Positions 1 to 10,021 of a stretch of 64,000 bases of DNA are shown here, piece after piece. The notes beneath the pieces are model-generated. The model worked only from the letters and a program-made list of their open reading frames with translations. It searched no databases and was not told the DNA's origin. Position numbers and translations under genes: made by a program. The DNA is taken from NCBI GenBank assembly GCA_015499995.1, contig JADNRV010000194.1, positions 1 through 64,000 on the forward strand. Direction: 5' to 3'. This DNA comes from Flammula alnicola. Lineage: Eukaryota; Basidiomycota; Agaricomycetes; Agaricales; Strophariaceae. The first letter of the stretch is position 1; every line of letters begins with the position of its first letter.

Positions 1-737
1 TGGGTGTATGACAGGATGTCGATAATGAGTCTGGATTGATTGCCAATGCGCGACATTCGGCAGAGGCGGTACGCTCCGTTAATCCTCCGCACACGAGGTT
101 TTGATTCCGAGATATTTCTCAACGAGGTTACCGGATGCAGGCGAAAGGTATGGGGCAGCATGACATGAGATTACAATACACCCACTGGCCGTGGCCGTAA
201 TGCACCGTCGAACGTGGTCAAGGGTGAAGTAACCTCAGCGCCTGGTAACTGCCATGGTGGGGGTGAGAGAAACTCAGATTGAAGTGGCCGCACATCGTCG
301 GACACTTTATCACACATTACATAATCAGACACTGTAGGCATACATGCACAAACAACTCGCCATTTCTCCGGCGCAAGTTCTCTTCCGAGTCCGACTGGTT
401 CACTGTCTATCTTCAGGTATGTTGTGTGTATTCGTGTCTACTAAATCCGTGATGAGCAAGCCCGAGGAACGAGGGCAAGCTCATCTTAGGATATGATAAC
501 ACCCAGCGTCAGAACCAGAGGCCTTTCCCATCACTGATCTGTAAATCATATGTACAAATAATAATATATGCCTATGCACTGGGGAGTGCCTCTCCCCATC
601 GCATCGGATCTGGTTCTGACGCGAAAAAAGTCTTTTCTCGGTCGTCGTCAAGTTTTTTCGAGCTCTAAACCTCCGAAAAGCACTTTCACCACACTCATAT
701 TCACTCTCCCCCTTTTTCCCTTTTTTTCACCAACACG
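1..737. other. Non-coding 5' flank of the tyrosine-recombinase retrotransposon
   Basis: No convincing reading frame is present. Two structured stretches stand out. At 451-485 the arms GATGAGC/GCTCATC and GCCC/GGGC fold into an interrupted hairpin. At 506-519 and 609-622 there is an exact 14-bp inverted repeat, GCGTCAGAACCAGA and its reverse complement, with an 89-bp AT-rich loop. A pyrimidine-rich stretch (about 690-735) leads into the gag ATG at 738. The inverted repeats may belong to the element's terminal region, since Ngaro/DIRS elements carry complex split or inverted termini, but no matching partner was found beyond the 3' end near 11.1-11.4 kb. Confidence 0.4.
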
Positions 738-2174
738 ATGACCGACCAGACCGTCAATGCCGTAACTCAGGGTCCTCCTGGGCCTCAGGGCCCTCCCGCA
801 AACCAGGCCCCTCCGGCTCCTCGCGTTTCTCGCACCCATTCCTCTCCCGCTATTGTCATGCTCTTAAAATCACTCTCACTGACTGCTATACTGCAGAGGA
901 ACAAACAGATCGAGGCTGACAATGATGCCAGACGCAACAAGACTCTCGATAACGCCAGGGATCCTGTCGCTCACCCTGTCCCCGGATCCGAAACGGCCTC
1001 GTTGATCACGATCGACACTGACGATCTAGTCCGATTAAGGGTCCCTTCATTTGTCCTCACCTTCCGTGACTATATTTATAGCAGCCTGGCGACGTTCTTA
1101 GCGGATGAAGAACTCAAGGACAAGGAAGAAAAGCTAAAGAGAAAGGCAGATGACAGCGTCAAGCTTTCGGCCGATGAGCTCAGAATCTCCAAGAGACGCT
1201 GCATGGATGGGTCAAACCATGTCGAGAGAATCATCGGCCAACCGGTTCCTATTGAATTCGCCCAGACCTTGTTTGACACCGAGGGCTGTGTTGCAATTCC
1301 CCTTCCGTTCTTCCTAACTCGGAACTTACGAATTTTGATTGACGAAGCAGCGACCCTGCCTACCATCAAGTCCAATCCGTTACCCGGAGAGACAAAGGGG
1401 ATTTATGTCCTCGATGTTGACAAACTCTCTGCGCGTTTCGGCCAGGAACTCACGCTCACCTGCAGCCAGTGGTCTGAGGCGGCTATTAATATGTGGAATT
1501 TCCAAATTGCTAGGGATAGCACCAGGAGTGATGGGGAGCACGCGCTTTGGTTTGAGAAACATTTTAATTTTTTCAACACCTTGACGCAGAGAGACGAGCT
1601 GTACGACGCGTGGAAAGGCATGAAGCTGTTATTCCGTCGGGATCACAGGAGCCGCCACTTAAAGTTTAACGCTGCAGACTATGACAGGGCGTTTAGCCTG
1701 GCAGAGGAGAGCTACTATCTCCGGAAGGAATTCCAGGAACTCGTCACTTCCCAGGGTACGGCACAGAAGTTCCCAGCAGGCAACCGTGGCAACGGTGGCA
1801 CCAAAGTTTACCCGAAAACTCCTTTCAACGCCCAACCCAACCCGAAGTCCTTTCCTTCAGGCAGCGGCAAGTCAACGACCCCCAACACCCGCTGCCTTAT
1901 CTGCGCTGAGAAGGGCCACAATATTTTCCTCCACGTCGACTCTCCCACCCCAGTCATGTTCCTCGATGGAAAACCAGCATGGGCCAAGTGCTTTGCTGGC
2001 CGCGGCCTCATCGCCCCCGACAACCATCAAATCTGCATCAATTGGAACGTTCGGGGCGCCAGAGTCAGCTTTTGCGCAAGCCACGGCAACGACCGCGCCC
2101 ATTTGTGCTCCTTCTGTGGCAGCAAGAGTCACCACGCACTCTCCTGGACCTGCCGCAGCAGCGGCTCTGCCTGA
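738..2174 (+). CDS. Gag-like protein of a Ngaro/DIRS-type tyrosine-recombinase retrotransposon
   Basis: This intact 478-residue frame is the first ORF of a YR retrotransposon, and its product would package element RNA. The N-terminus is proline-rich (QGPPGPQGPP). A charged helical segment lies near residues 120-155. The C-terminal 90 residues are rich in Cys and His (CLICAEKGHN, CASHG, CSFCGSKSHH), a zinc-binding arrangement typical of Gag-like proteins but not a classical CCHC knuckle. The ATG at 738 follows a long pyrimidine tract and is the first in frame. The reverse transcriptase frame overlaps the 3' end in the +1 phase, so RT is probably made by frameshifting or re-initiation. The assignment rests mainly on the downstream RT, RNase H and recombinase. 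Confidence 0.7.
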   Translation: MTDQTVNAVTQGPPGPQGPPANQAPPAPRVSRTHSSPAIVMLLKSLSLTAILQRNKQIEADNDARRNKTLDNARDPVAHPVPGSETASLITIDTDDLVRLRVPSFVLTFRDYIYSSLATFLADEELKDKEEKLKRKADDSVKLSADELRISKRRCMDGSNHVERIIGQPVPIEFAQTLFDTEGCVAIPLPFFLTRNLRILIDEAATLPTIKSNPLPGETKGIYVLDVDKLSARFGQELTLTCSQWSEAAINMWNFQIARDSTRSDGEHALWFEKHFNFFNTLTQRDELYDAWKGMKLLFRRDHRSRHLKFNAADYDRAFSLAEESYYLRKEFQELVTSQGTAQKFPAGNRGNGGTKVYPKTPFNAQPNPKSFPSGSGKSTTPNTRCLICAEKGHNIFLHVDSPTPVMFLDGKPAWAKCFAGRGLIAPDNHQICINWNVRGARVSFCASHGNDRAHLCSFCGSKSHHALSWTCRSSGSA

Positions 2175-2880
2175 AGACTTTATCTCTGTGGCACGTCCCC
2201 CTCGTCTTTCTTATACAGATTTTTCTTCGTCCATCATTCCTCGATTACCTCTCACTTCCTCGTCTGCCGGCTCTTCCATTTTCGAACGCATTATCCATCC
2301 TTATAATCCTGACTCATTTGAATCCCTACTTCTCAAGCATGGCCTCTCTGAGGCCTATCCTCTTCTTGTCAGAAACCTTAGATTTGGTTTCCCTCTTGGG
2401 AATATGCCCGCTCTGAAGCAGACGGTTATCCTCCCTAATAACTCATCTACCTTGCTCTACAGAGACGAGATCGAGGAGTATCTGCAGAAGGAAGTCACAT
2501 CCGGTAGGATGTCGGGTCCGTTTTCTCGCGAAGAGACGGAGTTCATCCTGCGCGGCCCCTTCCAGTCCTCGCCGCTCATAGTCTCAGCCCAACCCCAGCA
2601 ACGCGGCGCACCCGACAAGATCAGGATTTGTCGGCATCTCTCGAAAGCATCCAAATCCCACCCGTCGGTGAATTCGCACATACGGAAAGAAGATTTTCCA
2701 ACACGATTCGATATGGCGTCGAAAATCGCAGACATGGTGAGTTAGCAATTTCTTTCTTCTTTTTCCCCCCATTTTCTCCATACCTTATTACACACCCCTT
2801 TGCGTTTCGTGCGTGGGGCTGTTTTCTTCTTTGCTGCTGAGGCAGATTGGGATATTGGCATCGCGGATGCGTTATCTCGG

Positions 2881-2963
2881 ACATCTTGTCACAGCATGTC
2901 TTCTGCCTGCACATCTTGTGCGTGGCTACACATCTTGTGTATCCACAGGCGAGTACATCTTGT
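2881..2963 (+). repeat. Short interspersed ACATCTTGT repeat, four copies
   Basis: The 9-mer ACATCTTGT occurs at 2881, 2911, 2930 and 2955 with irregular spacing (30, 19 and 25 bp), just outside the left end of the TIR element and inside the RT intron. Such clustered motifs can be protein-binding sites of an older insertion. Nothing else in the 160 bp up to 3006 was recognised. Confidence 0.45.
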
Positions 2964-3599
2964 GCTCGCCCTCAACAGGGATATCTTATCCTTGTTGGAG
3001 CGCCCTCATCAGGAAAAACACTTTTTCCCCAGGTTTTCCCAAGGAACTCCTAGGGCAGCCTAAGAGTGCCAGGTCAGCCAGGTTGCTCATATGCTCTTGG
3101 GCGTCAGTTAGGAGATAACTTTTCTTTAGGGTAACCTAGGACACCCTAGGACGCACTGGAGGCAACCTAATGGTTTCCTAGATTGCAGTCAAATTTACTC
3201 AGAGTGTCCTAGGATAACATAATGGGTCTTAGGATTGGGTCAATTCACATTTCTATTGCCCTGTGGTTCCCTTGCCCTGCCTCTAAGCACACTTTTCCAG
3301 TAGTTTTAAATCAATATATATTATTAGTACAGTACAGTGCATGCCCCTTTAGTCTTTTGTAGCTCTCAGAGTCTCTGGAATAGCGCAAAATATCATATGA
3401 TTCAGTAACTATATACCACTGAATAACATAGAAAGGTGTGCTAAATAGTAAAATCTAATGAGGTCACCACTTGTACTAGTACTTAGAAGGGCAATACAGA
3501 TGATAGCATTGCGGGTTACGTGGTTTGGGGTTAAACAGAGGGCAAGGCAGCAGCCTTGAGGCCTGTTCTGTACAAAAAAGGGGTTGGGGGTTGTCAGTG

Positions 3600-4720
3600 G
3601 TGTTCTGAGGGCAAACAGATGGGTATGGAGTAGCTTAGCAGTTGGGCGCTCCCGCAGCAGGTCTATTTGGGGCCTCAGTGAGCTCTGTTCATGTTTGCGG
3701 GGTGGTTCCGTACCTGCAACATCATAATCTGCATGAAATGGGGGTGGTGGATTAGCTACAGTGTAGGGGGCAGAAATGATGGAGGCAGGGGTGGCTTACC
3801 GGCCTGGTGATCCCATGGCGCACCATTTTGGAGTCATTGGGGTCGTACGTTGGGGTTTGCAGTGTTGTCGTATGGGTGTGGGTGACCCATACCCTGTTCC
3901 GATGTGGTTCGCGGCTGTTCACAGTGCTGTCGGGTTGTGTCAGCACCAGTGGGTTCGTTATCTGCAGAAAAATGGGGTGGGGGGAGGGGGTTTAGCTGTG
4001 GTGTAAGGAGGGTTGTCCATGTACCTGGTGGCACCATCACCCTCCTCGTGCCCTTCCTCCTCCATGTCATCAGGCATTAGGGTGGCCCCCTCCTCGCACA
4101 CCGCCATGCTGTCAGCATTGTGTTTTGTGGCTGTTTGTAGGTCGTGGTGGGTTTTGGTACATGCAGTGTTGTCACCTGCTTGAAAAGGGGGTGTGGGGTG
4201 TGGCGGGTTAGTGGCGGTTAACGGCAGGGGAGGGGTGGTCTGCGCCGTACCTGTTGGCCATTGTCTTTGTCTTCGCGAGCTTCCGCAGTGTCAGCGTCAT
4301 GTTTTGGATCGGCAGTGAGGCATGGCATGCAAGGTGGCATGTGAGGTGGCTGTTCCTGCGACGTGCTGCTGGCGTTCGGGGGTTGTTGCGCAGTTGCGCA
4401 GCCGTGCGGTGGTTTTGTGGGGATTTGTGCACCCACGGGGCGAGACAACAGCCTCAAGGCCTGGCATCTGCAACACAAAAGGGGGGGGGGGGGTTAGCGA
4501 CATCATGTGGCATTGTTTGCCACGTACCTGGTGGCCTTTGTGGCCCTGGGGATATGCACTACCTTGTCTGGTCCTCCTCGCACTTCTTCAATTGGTCATG
4601 CTTGTCATACAGGAGGCCCTCACTGCTGTGGAGCCGTGGACCATGGTGGTCGAGGTAGGCGGTGCGGGCTGTGGCTGGGATGAACAATTGGGGAGGAAGT
4701 CGAACATTAACGTTGAACGT
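3600..4720 (-). pseudogene. Remnant of an intron-rich minus-strand gene of unknown function
   Basis: Reading the minus strand, five well-formed introns separate short exons: 4468-4527, 4176-4250, 3962-4024, 3729-3799, and one opening at 3713. Each begins GTAC or GTAAG and ends YAG (for example TTTTGTGTTGCAG, TTTTCAAGCAG, TTTTTCTGCAG), and the first two also carry CTAAC branch-site motifs. The exons read as hydrophilic, Pro/Gln-rich or acidic protein (PTKPPHGCATAQQPPNASS; MAVCEEGATLMPDDMEEE). The phases do not join cleanly at two junctions, and the 5' exon around LYDKHDQLKKCEEDQ needs a one-base shift. I therefore regard it as a decayed gene carried by the surrounding TIR element. No family was recognised. 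Confidence 0.4.
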
Positions 4721-4983
4721 TGAACTTCAGCATGTGACCATGTATTTATAACTCCGATTGAAATGACTTGGCATGATTTTGAGACTTGAGATTCAAGATC
4801 GGTGCAGTCATGTGACCAGACGCGTCGCGTCTCACTGTCAGTCCAACGTGAGTCAAACCTTCGTTTATTCTCTGTGACAGATTTGCGACATGCATGTCGC
4901 AAATCCGTAACGCCTCGCTGGATTGGAAATCGTAACGCCTCGCTGGATCGGCCTGCTCGTCGGTGGTCGCAGTTTCCCAGTCG

Positions 4984-5384
4984 TGCTCGGAAACTGCCGG
5001 ATAAAGATCAACGTCGTTGAACGTCGTTGATCTTGATCTCTAACCACCACCACTAACCCTCTCTTGCCTCTCCCCCGTGCGCGGTGCCCCTCAAGACGCA
5101 CGAACGAACAAGTTGACGCCGTCGCGTGCTCCTCCGATCTTCGAAGGATGTAGGGTTCAGGTGGGCAGCGAGGGGACTGAGACCAAGGGCAGGCCCTGGT
5201 AGAGGGGGATCCGCAAGGTACGTGAGCGGAACGAGTCGGTACTGCCGACTCGTTCCGCTCTTCTACTTCAATCCACACACAGGGACGCTCACATCTCCCC
5301 ACAGCTTATACCAGGAGACGACGAACGGCCGTTCGTCGTCTCCTTAGATTCGAACGTCGTCTGATGCAGACGACGTTCGAATCT
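4984..5384 (+). other. Hairpin-intron module, copy 1
   Basis: A box reading CTCGGAAACTGCCGGAT begins the module (about 4989) and is followed by CTAACCACCACCACTAAC and a C-rich leader. At 5218 a GTACGTG donor-like site opens a 65-nt segment closed by CACACACAG (5282). Within it GAGCGGAACGAGTCGG (5224-5239) pairs perfectly with 5245-5260 over a 5-nt loop. Two more perfect structures follow: a loopless 30-nt palindrome at 5314-5343, and an 18-bp stem AGATTCGAACGTCGTCTG (5346-5363) pairing with 5367-5384. A 26-nt perfect palindrome lies just upstream at 4880-4905. The same order occurs in the inverted arms at 29-34 kb and at 40.7-41.0 kb. Function is unknown; a structured leader RNA or foldback-element remnant is inferred. 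Confidence 0.55.
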
Positions 5385-5389
5385 GTGCT

Positions 5390-6580
5390 TGAAGCCTCAG
5401 GTTAACACCACCACGGCCTTACACCACCGGCAAGCCCATCCGCTGCGCCATCTAGTCACCAAGTGCCGTCCACCAGCTACGCTGTTCCAGCAACAACACC
5501 ACCACGACCGCCGCCCCCGTTACAAGGACGACAGCTGGCGAGGATGGCCGACAGACAGCGAGGACGGCAACTGACAGACTGCGAACACAACCGACGGACA
5601 GGGTGCATGGCTCGAGGTGGGCGCAGCGAGGCGAGGTGACGGCAAAGGGGCGGGCGGACGCGGTGACGATGAGGCGACAGCGGGATGATGCCGCCGCCGC
5701 TGCAACTACGCTGCCGCGGTAGCGGGTTCATCGACGACGCCGCACCGGCAGGTGCATCGACGCCGCAACAGCGCAGCTGCAGGTGCATCGATGCCGCAGC
5801 AGCGGGGGCTATCGAAGACGACCCCATGAGGCCGCGGGTCCAACGACGACGACCTATGATGCCGCAGGTGCATCGATGACTACCCGACGACACTGCGGGT
5901 GCATCGAAGACAACCCCACGACGCCGCGGGTCCAATGAGGACGACCCACGACACCGCAAGTGCATCGACAACGACTCACCATCACAACCGCCTTTCAGCC
6001 AAGACCCCCCTCGTCGCCGTTTTCGACGTCAACGAGCTATTCGCTCACCCACACTCGCCCACACCAACCCGGACACCCCACGCGCACATAAACGACAGCA
6101 CCTCCGGTACCAGCTCGACGTCGGTGCATATGGTATCCCAAAACACCGCAACACCGACCCGTCCCGCTCCTTCACTCATCGCAAAGCCCTCATCCCTCGT
6201 CCCAACCTCTGCCAGCCGCAGCAGCAGCACCACGGATGTAGCACCCAAGACCGGTGCAGCCACAACCACGCCGCCGCAGCACAACGCCGGCGGTGCAGGT
6301 GCAAGCACGACGACAACGCCGCCGAGGCAGGCAGGCGCAGCAACGCGAGGTGGGCGCAGCAACGTGAGGTGGGCGCAGCGAGGTGAGGTGACAGCAAAGG
6401 GGCGGGCGGGCATGGTGACGGCGAGGCGACAGCAGGACACTGCCGCTGCAATGACGAAGCCGCGACGGCGGGTGCATCGACGACAACGTCGCAGCTGCGC
6501 GTGCATCGACGACAACGTCGCAGCTGCGCGTGCATCGACGACCACCCCAGGATGCCGCGGGTACGACAGACCTCCACCCG
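5390..6580. repeat. GC-rich degenerate satellite built on GGTGCATCGACGAC
   Basis: The stretch is dominated by variants of GCGGGTGCATCGACGACGA and by GGTGGGCGCAGCGAGGTGAGG. Exact local duplications occur, such as the unit around 6474-6540. Reading frames run through it in several phases on both strands but give only Arg/Ala/Thr low-complexity peptides. I do not call a gene here. Confidence 0.6.
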
Positions 6581-6849
6581 CTGCCGTCCAGGACGTATTA
6601 CGAAGCCCCTCTACCTGCTACACCATCTCAAACGCCCACTCACCTTTCCGGTTATACAGCGCACAGAGTGCTCGAAGGCTGCGAGAGTTAGCCAGTGCTC
6701 TGTCTACTGCGGCATTGCCTACACACCCAGAACGGCCACCACAAAGCAGCTAGAAGGCGATACGCGAGAGACGGACCTGCGGTCATGCAAACACTGCCTA
6801 CAAGCACCGTCGGCCTCTCCGCCTCCATTCTCGACATCCTGCACACCTT

Positions 6850-7560
6850 ATCAATCGGCGATCGGTGGGTCGTACGCGTTCGAACAGCGGTGTGCGGTGG
6901 GCGTCGATTTCGATGCTGGAAGGGATCGGGCGGGGTCTAGGTCAAGGTTAGTTCAATGCAACGCCTATTAATGAAGTTATAACTTATGTTTACGCGTCTA
7001 CAGTGCAGCAAGCCTCTGGACACAGAGAAACACCATCAGAACAATGCCAGCAGTGCGAGAAGAGGTTAGAGATGCCTACACACTAGAAACAACACTGCCG
7101 CCTCCGCCATTTACCCTCCACGTCGTACAGCATGTCCGTGGGCCGTGATCGAGGGCTTCGGCCTTGGGTCAAGGGGTTGCGAGCAAAAGGCGATATCGCT
7201 ACCTTCGAGATCCCACCCCCTTTCACTCATTGTTTGAAGGGCCGTATATGTTCGACTTGCAGCAATACAATGATGGGTTTCAGCGCTGGAGGTTGCGGGG
7301 CAGGATCAATGGCCAAGGTTAGTTCAATCCTATAGCTACAAACGAGATCCTGACTTACATTCACGTCTCTACAGCACCGAATCTCTAGATACGAAGCAAC
7401 TTGGTCAGAACGATGGCGGACAGTGCAAGAAGAGGCCAGAGTTACCTGCAGACTGGAAATGGTGCCGACGCCGACGCCATTCACCTTCCTCGGCGTGGAA
7501 CGTGTCTGCGGGCTCGTGGTCATCAGCAGGTTGCTCGTGGGTGGAGGATTTGCGGGTAGG
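6850..7560 (+). pseudogene. Diverged tandem duplication with a conserved intron
   Basis: Two related units, about 6850-7190 and 7220-7560, each contain an intron starting GTTAGTTCAAT (6947 and 7319) and ending TCTACAG. Both introns are followed by exons of similar coding character: one reads REEVRDAYTLETTLPPPPFT, the other QEEARVTCRLEMVPTPTPFT. Upstream of the second intron a frame reads SLFEGPYMFDLQQYNDGFQ, which looks like genuine protein; the first copy is degraded there. This implies an ancient duplication of a spliced segment inside the TIR element. I do not recognise the family. Confidence 0.4.
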
Positions 7561-7659
7561 GGGGGAAAGCGGATCTAGATGGGGCGTTGTCGAGCGAGCT
7601 GGCAGGTAAGTCCATATCTAACAAGGTTCGTGCGATACTTACTGATAAGTTCCAGTAGG

Positions 7660-8062
7660 CGGAGCCCATCGACGTCGCGGGTGCATCGACACCAGGGATG
7701 CATCGATGACGAGCCCGCGACGTTGCGGGCGCATCGACGCCATGGGTACATCGACGCCACGGGTGCATCCACGAAGAGCCTGCGATGTCATGGGGCTCAT
7801 CGACGCCGCGGGTGCATTGACGATGAGCCCCACAACGTTGCGGCCGCATCGACGCTGTGGGTACAATGACGACGACACCGCAACAGCGGGTGCATTGCGA
7901 TGACCCCACGATGCCACTGGTACTTCGACGACGATGGCACAGCTGCGGGTGCATCGATGATGACCGCACGACACCGACATCGCAGGTGCATCCACGACAA
8001 CGCCACGACGCCACGGGCTCAACGATGATGGCGATGCTGCAACAGCGGGTGCATTGATGATG
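7660..8062. repeat. Second GCGGGTGCATCGACG satellite
   Basis: About fifteen degenerate copies of a unit near GCGGGTGCATCGACGACG alternate with GACGCCGCGGGT variants. It shares its core with the satellite at 5.4-6.6 kb, so the two probably arose together within the same element. No gene is supported. Confidence 0.6.
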
Positions 8063-8178
8063 ATCCAGCAACGATGACTAATGTTTTAGATACTTTGGTA
8101 ATATAATTTTACATTATGTAGCTATAAAATGAATTATATTTGGAAAACGGCCACCTAGATTCTTAGACTGCTCTGAAA

Positions 8179-8298
8179 GTGTCATAGGATATATTAAAAT
8201 TGATACAAGTTCCTGGGAAGTCTCCTGGCATCACAGGAGTGTCATAGGATATATTAAAATTGATGGAACCTTCTGGGAAGTCTCCTGGCGTCACAGGA
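8179..8298 (+). repeat. Two direct 60-bp subterminal repeats
   Basis: 8179-8238 and 8239-8298 are near-identical head-to-tail copies that start GTGTCATAGGATATATTAAA and end CATCACAGGA or CGTCACAGGA. A third partial copy starts at 8299. Their place just inside the right inverted terminus suggests transposase-binding subterminal repeats. Confidence 0.7.
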
Positions 8299-10021
8299 GT
8301 GTCCCAGGGCACATATAATGCCCTGGGATGCCCTGGTAGTATGTCTTCCAGCCAAATTTTCCTAGGATGACCTGGGGCAAAAGTGTTTTTCCTGATGCTG
8401 GTGCTCTCTCTCTCATTCTCCTTCATTATCTCATGCACACTGCATACTACATGAATGATGCTCATTTCTACCTCCTTGCAGATCGCTCTCGCACCTCCGG
8501 GCACTCAGGCTTGCACACTGGACATCGAGAAGTTCCACCGCACCTGCCCTGTCCTTCCTGCGCACAAACCTTGGCTCGTGGTCCAGGGTACCACCCGGGC
8601 CGATTCTTTATCGAGCATAACTTCCCTTTCGGCGCAGCGTCTGCCAGCAGCAATGCCGGGATGATCGCGAATGCTGTCGTTGATATCTGGGAGGCGGAAG
8701 AGGTCCTCCCAGTTCCCAAGTACGAGGACGACCTCAAGGTCTTCCGTACCCCTTCGACAACGGGTCCGTTCATAGATGGCGACTTCCGCTATGACTACGA
8801 CCGCGCAGAAATGCTACGCCGCATCGCTCCTCTGGGCGTACCATGGCATGAAGAGAAAGGCGACGACCAGTTCATGTTCGTCACAACCTTTATCGGATTC
8901 CGTTGGGACATACCTGGGAAACTTGTTAGCCTCCCGAGGAGAAGCGCTTAAAGTTTCACGAGCGTGTACGGCGTTTCATCAACAACTTCGAGAACCGTCC
9001 TTGCCACCTCCTCGATGTCGAGAAAATTCACGGCTCCCTCTGCCACGTCGCCTTTGTCTACACAGACGGCCGCTCTCGCCTTCCCTCCTTATCGAACTTT
9101 GCCTCATCATTTCACGACAACGAGATGTTAACGAAGCGCCCGCCCCACTCTATGATCACGGATCTCCGCTGGTGGCTCGACAAGCTCAACATGGCTAGTA
9201 TCACGTGGCATTGCGTCCTCGTGGTCCTCTGCAGGACCTTGGTCTTTACGTTGACACGTCGACATCGTGGGGCATCGGTATTGTCATTGGAGAGTACTGG
9301 GCCCCTTCCGCTTGTCACCTACCTGGAAAGTCCCTGGCAGAGACATCTGCTGGCTGGAAACAGTCGCAGTTGAACTCCTGGCCTATTTTCTGGAGGAGAG
9401 AGGCTTGCACGACTGCCGCCTGCTCATCCATTCGGACAACCAAGGCACCATTGGCGCGCTTGACAAGGGCCGCAGCTCTAATACTCACATCAACCTTTCC
9501 GTCCGCCGCACTTACTTGGTGTTCATGGACCTGTCTATCACCCCCGAAATCATCTATATCACTTCCGAGGCTAACCCGGCTGACCCTATCTCGCGCGGAG
9601 AACCAGGGCCAGCCGGCAAGCGCATGTTCCCACTTTTCACGCTCCCGAGGAGCTCGCCGATTGCTTCGTTGATGTATAGCTTCAACCGAAGACCCGGCTC
9701 GGCAACACGTGTTGTCGAGAGGTCCGTGGGTGAGAGAGAATCTCCTGATTCTATCCCACTGCGCCCCACGCGTCCTCGAAACTCCTTCCACCCTTTCTTG
9801 CATCCCTCCTCATTGCCAACACATCCTCTTCCTATTCTTCCTACCCAATCCATCTCTGTGCCACCTCTCGTACCTCCTGATCCCGTACCCCGCTCGATAT
9901 CTCTGTCGCAACTCTCTGACCCATCAGCTCGCACTATTCTTCCATGACAACCTCAGAGCGGTCGCTCGATCGCAAACAACGAACTTCGCCCGCATGTCGC
10001 CGCTGGTGATCGTATATTTTC

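Larger units (their letters stand above)
3007..8397. mobile_element. 5.4-kb terminal-inverted-repeat element nested in the RT intron
   Basis: The ends match as inverted repeats: CATCAGGAAAAACACTTTT at 3007 and its complement ending at 8397, 27 of 28 bp identical and continuing CCCCAGGT inward. Both subterminal zones are rich in CCTAGG-like motifs, and the right one holds a duplicated 60-bp unit. No long target duplication is visible; an ambiguous 2-bp AT is possible. Inside are minus-strand spliced-gene remnants (3.7-4.7 kb), a hairpin-intron module (4.98-5.38 kb), a CGACG-rich satellite (5.5-6.6 kb), a diverged tandem duplication with conserved introns (6.85-7.56 kb) and a second satellite (7.66-8.06 kb). 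No transposase was recognised, so this is a non-autonomous or decayed element. It lies wholly inside one intron, so it should be spliced out. Confidence 0.65.
2161..9679 (+). pseudogene. Reverse transcriptase-RNase H of the YR retrotransposon, intron-containing and frameshifted
   Basis: The RT N-terminal part is open to 2736 (ends KIADM) and is followed by a GTGAGT donor at 2737. Coding resumes after CTTGCAG at 8482 with PPGTQACTLDIEKFHRTCP, a DIRS/Ngaro RT core. The catalytic YxDD-type motif is KYEDDLKVF near 8720. RNase H follows (YVDTSTSWGIGIVIG, LLIHSDNQGTIGALDKG, SEANPADPISRG) and the frame ends at 9677-9679. The protein must be pieced together across several single-base shifts (near 8587, 8935, and two around 9200-9330), so this copy is dead. 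The phase-0 splice junction is intact even though its intron has grown to 5.7 kb through insertion of another element. No adenine methyltransferase is visible, which favours Ngaro over DIRS proper. Confidence 0.75.

Noticed and set aside
5477..6753. Overlapping frames of 130-284 residues on both strands
   Set aside because: Composition follows the CGACGA satellite, and the frames contradict each other.
5218..8062. CRISPR-like array of short repeats
   Set aside because: Repeats are degenerate tandem satellites without constant spacers, and the genome is eukaryotic.
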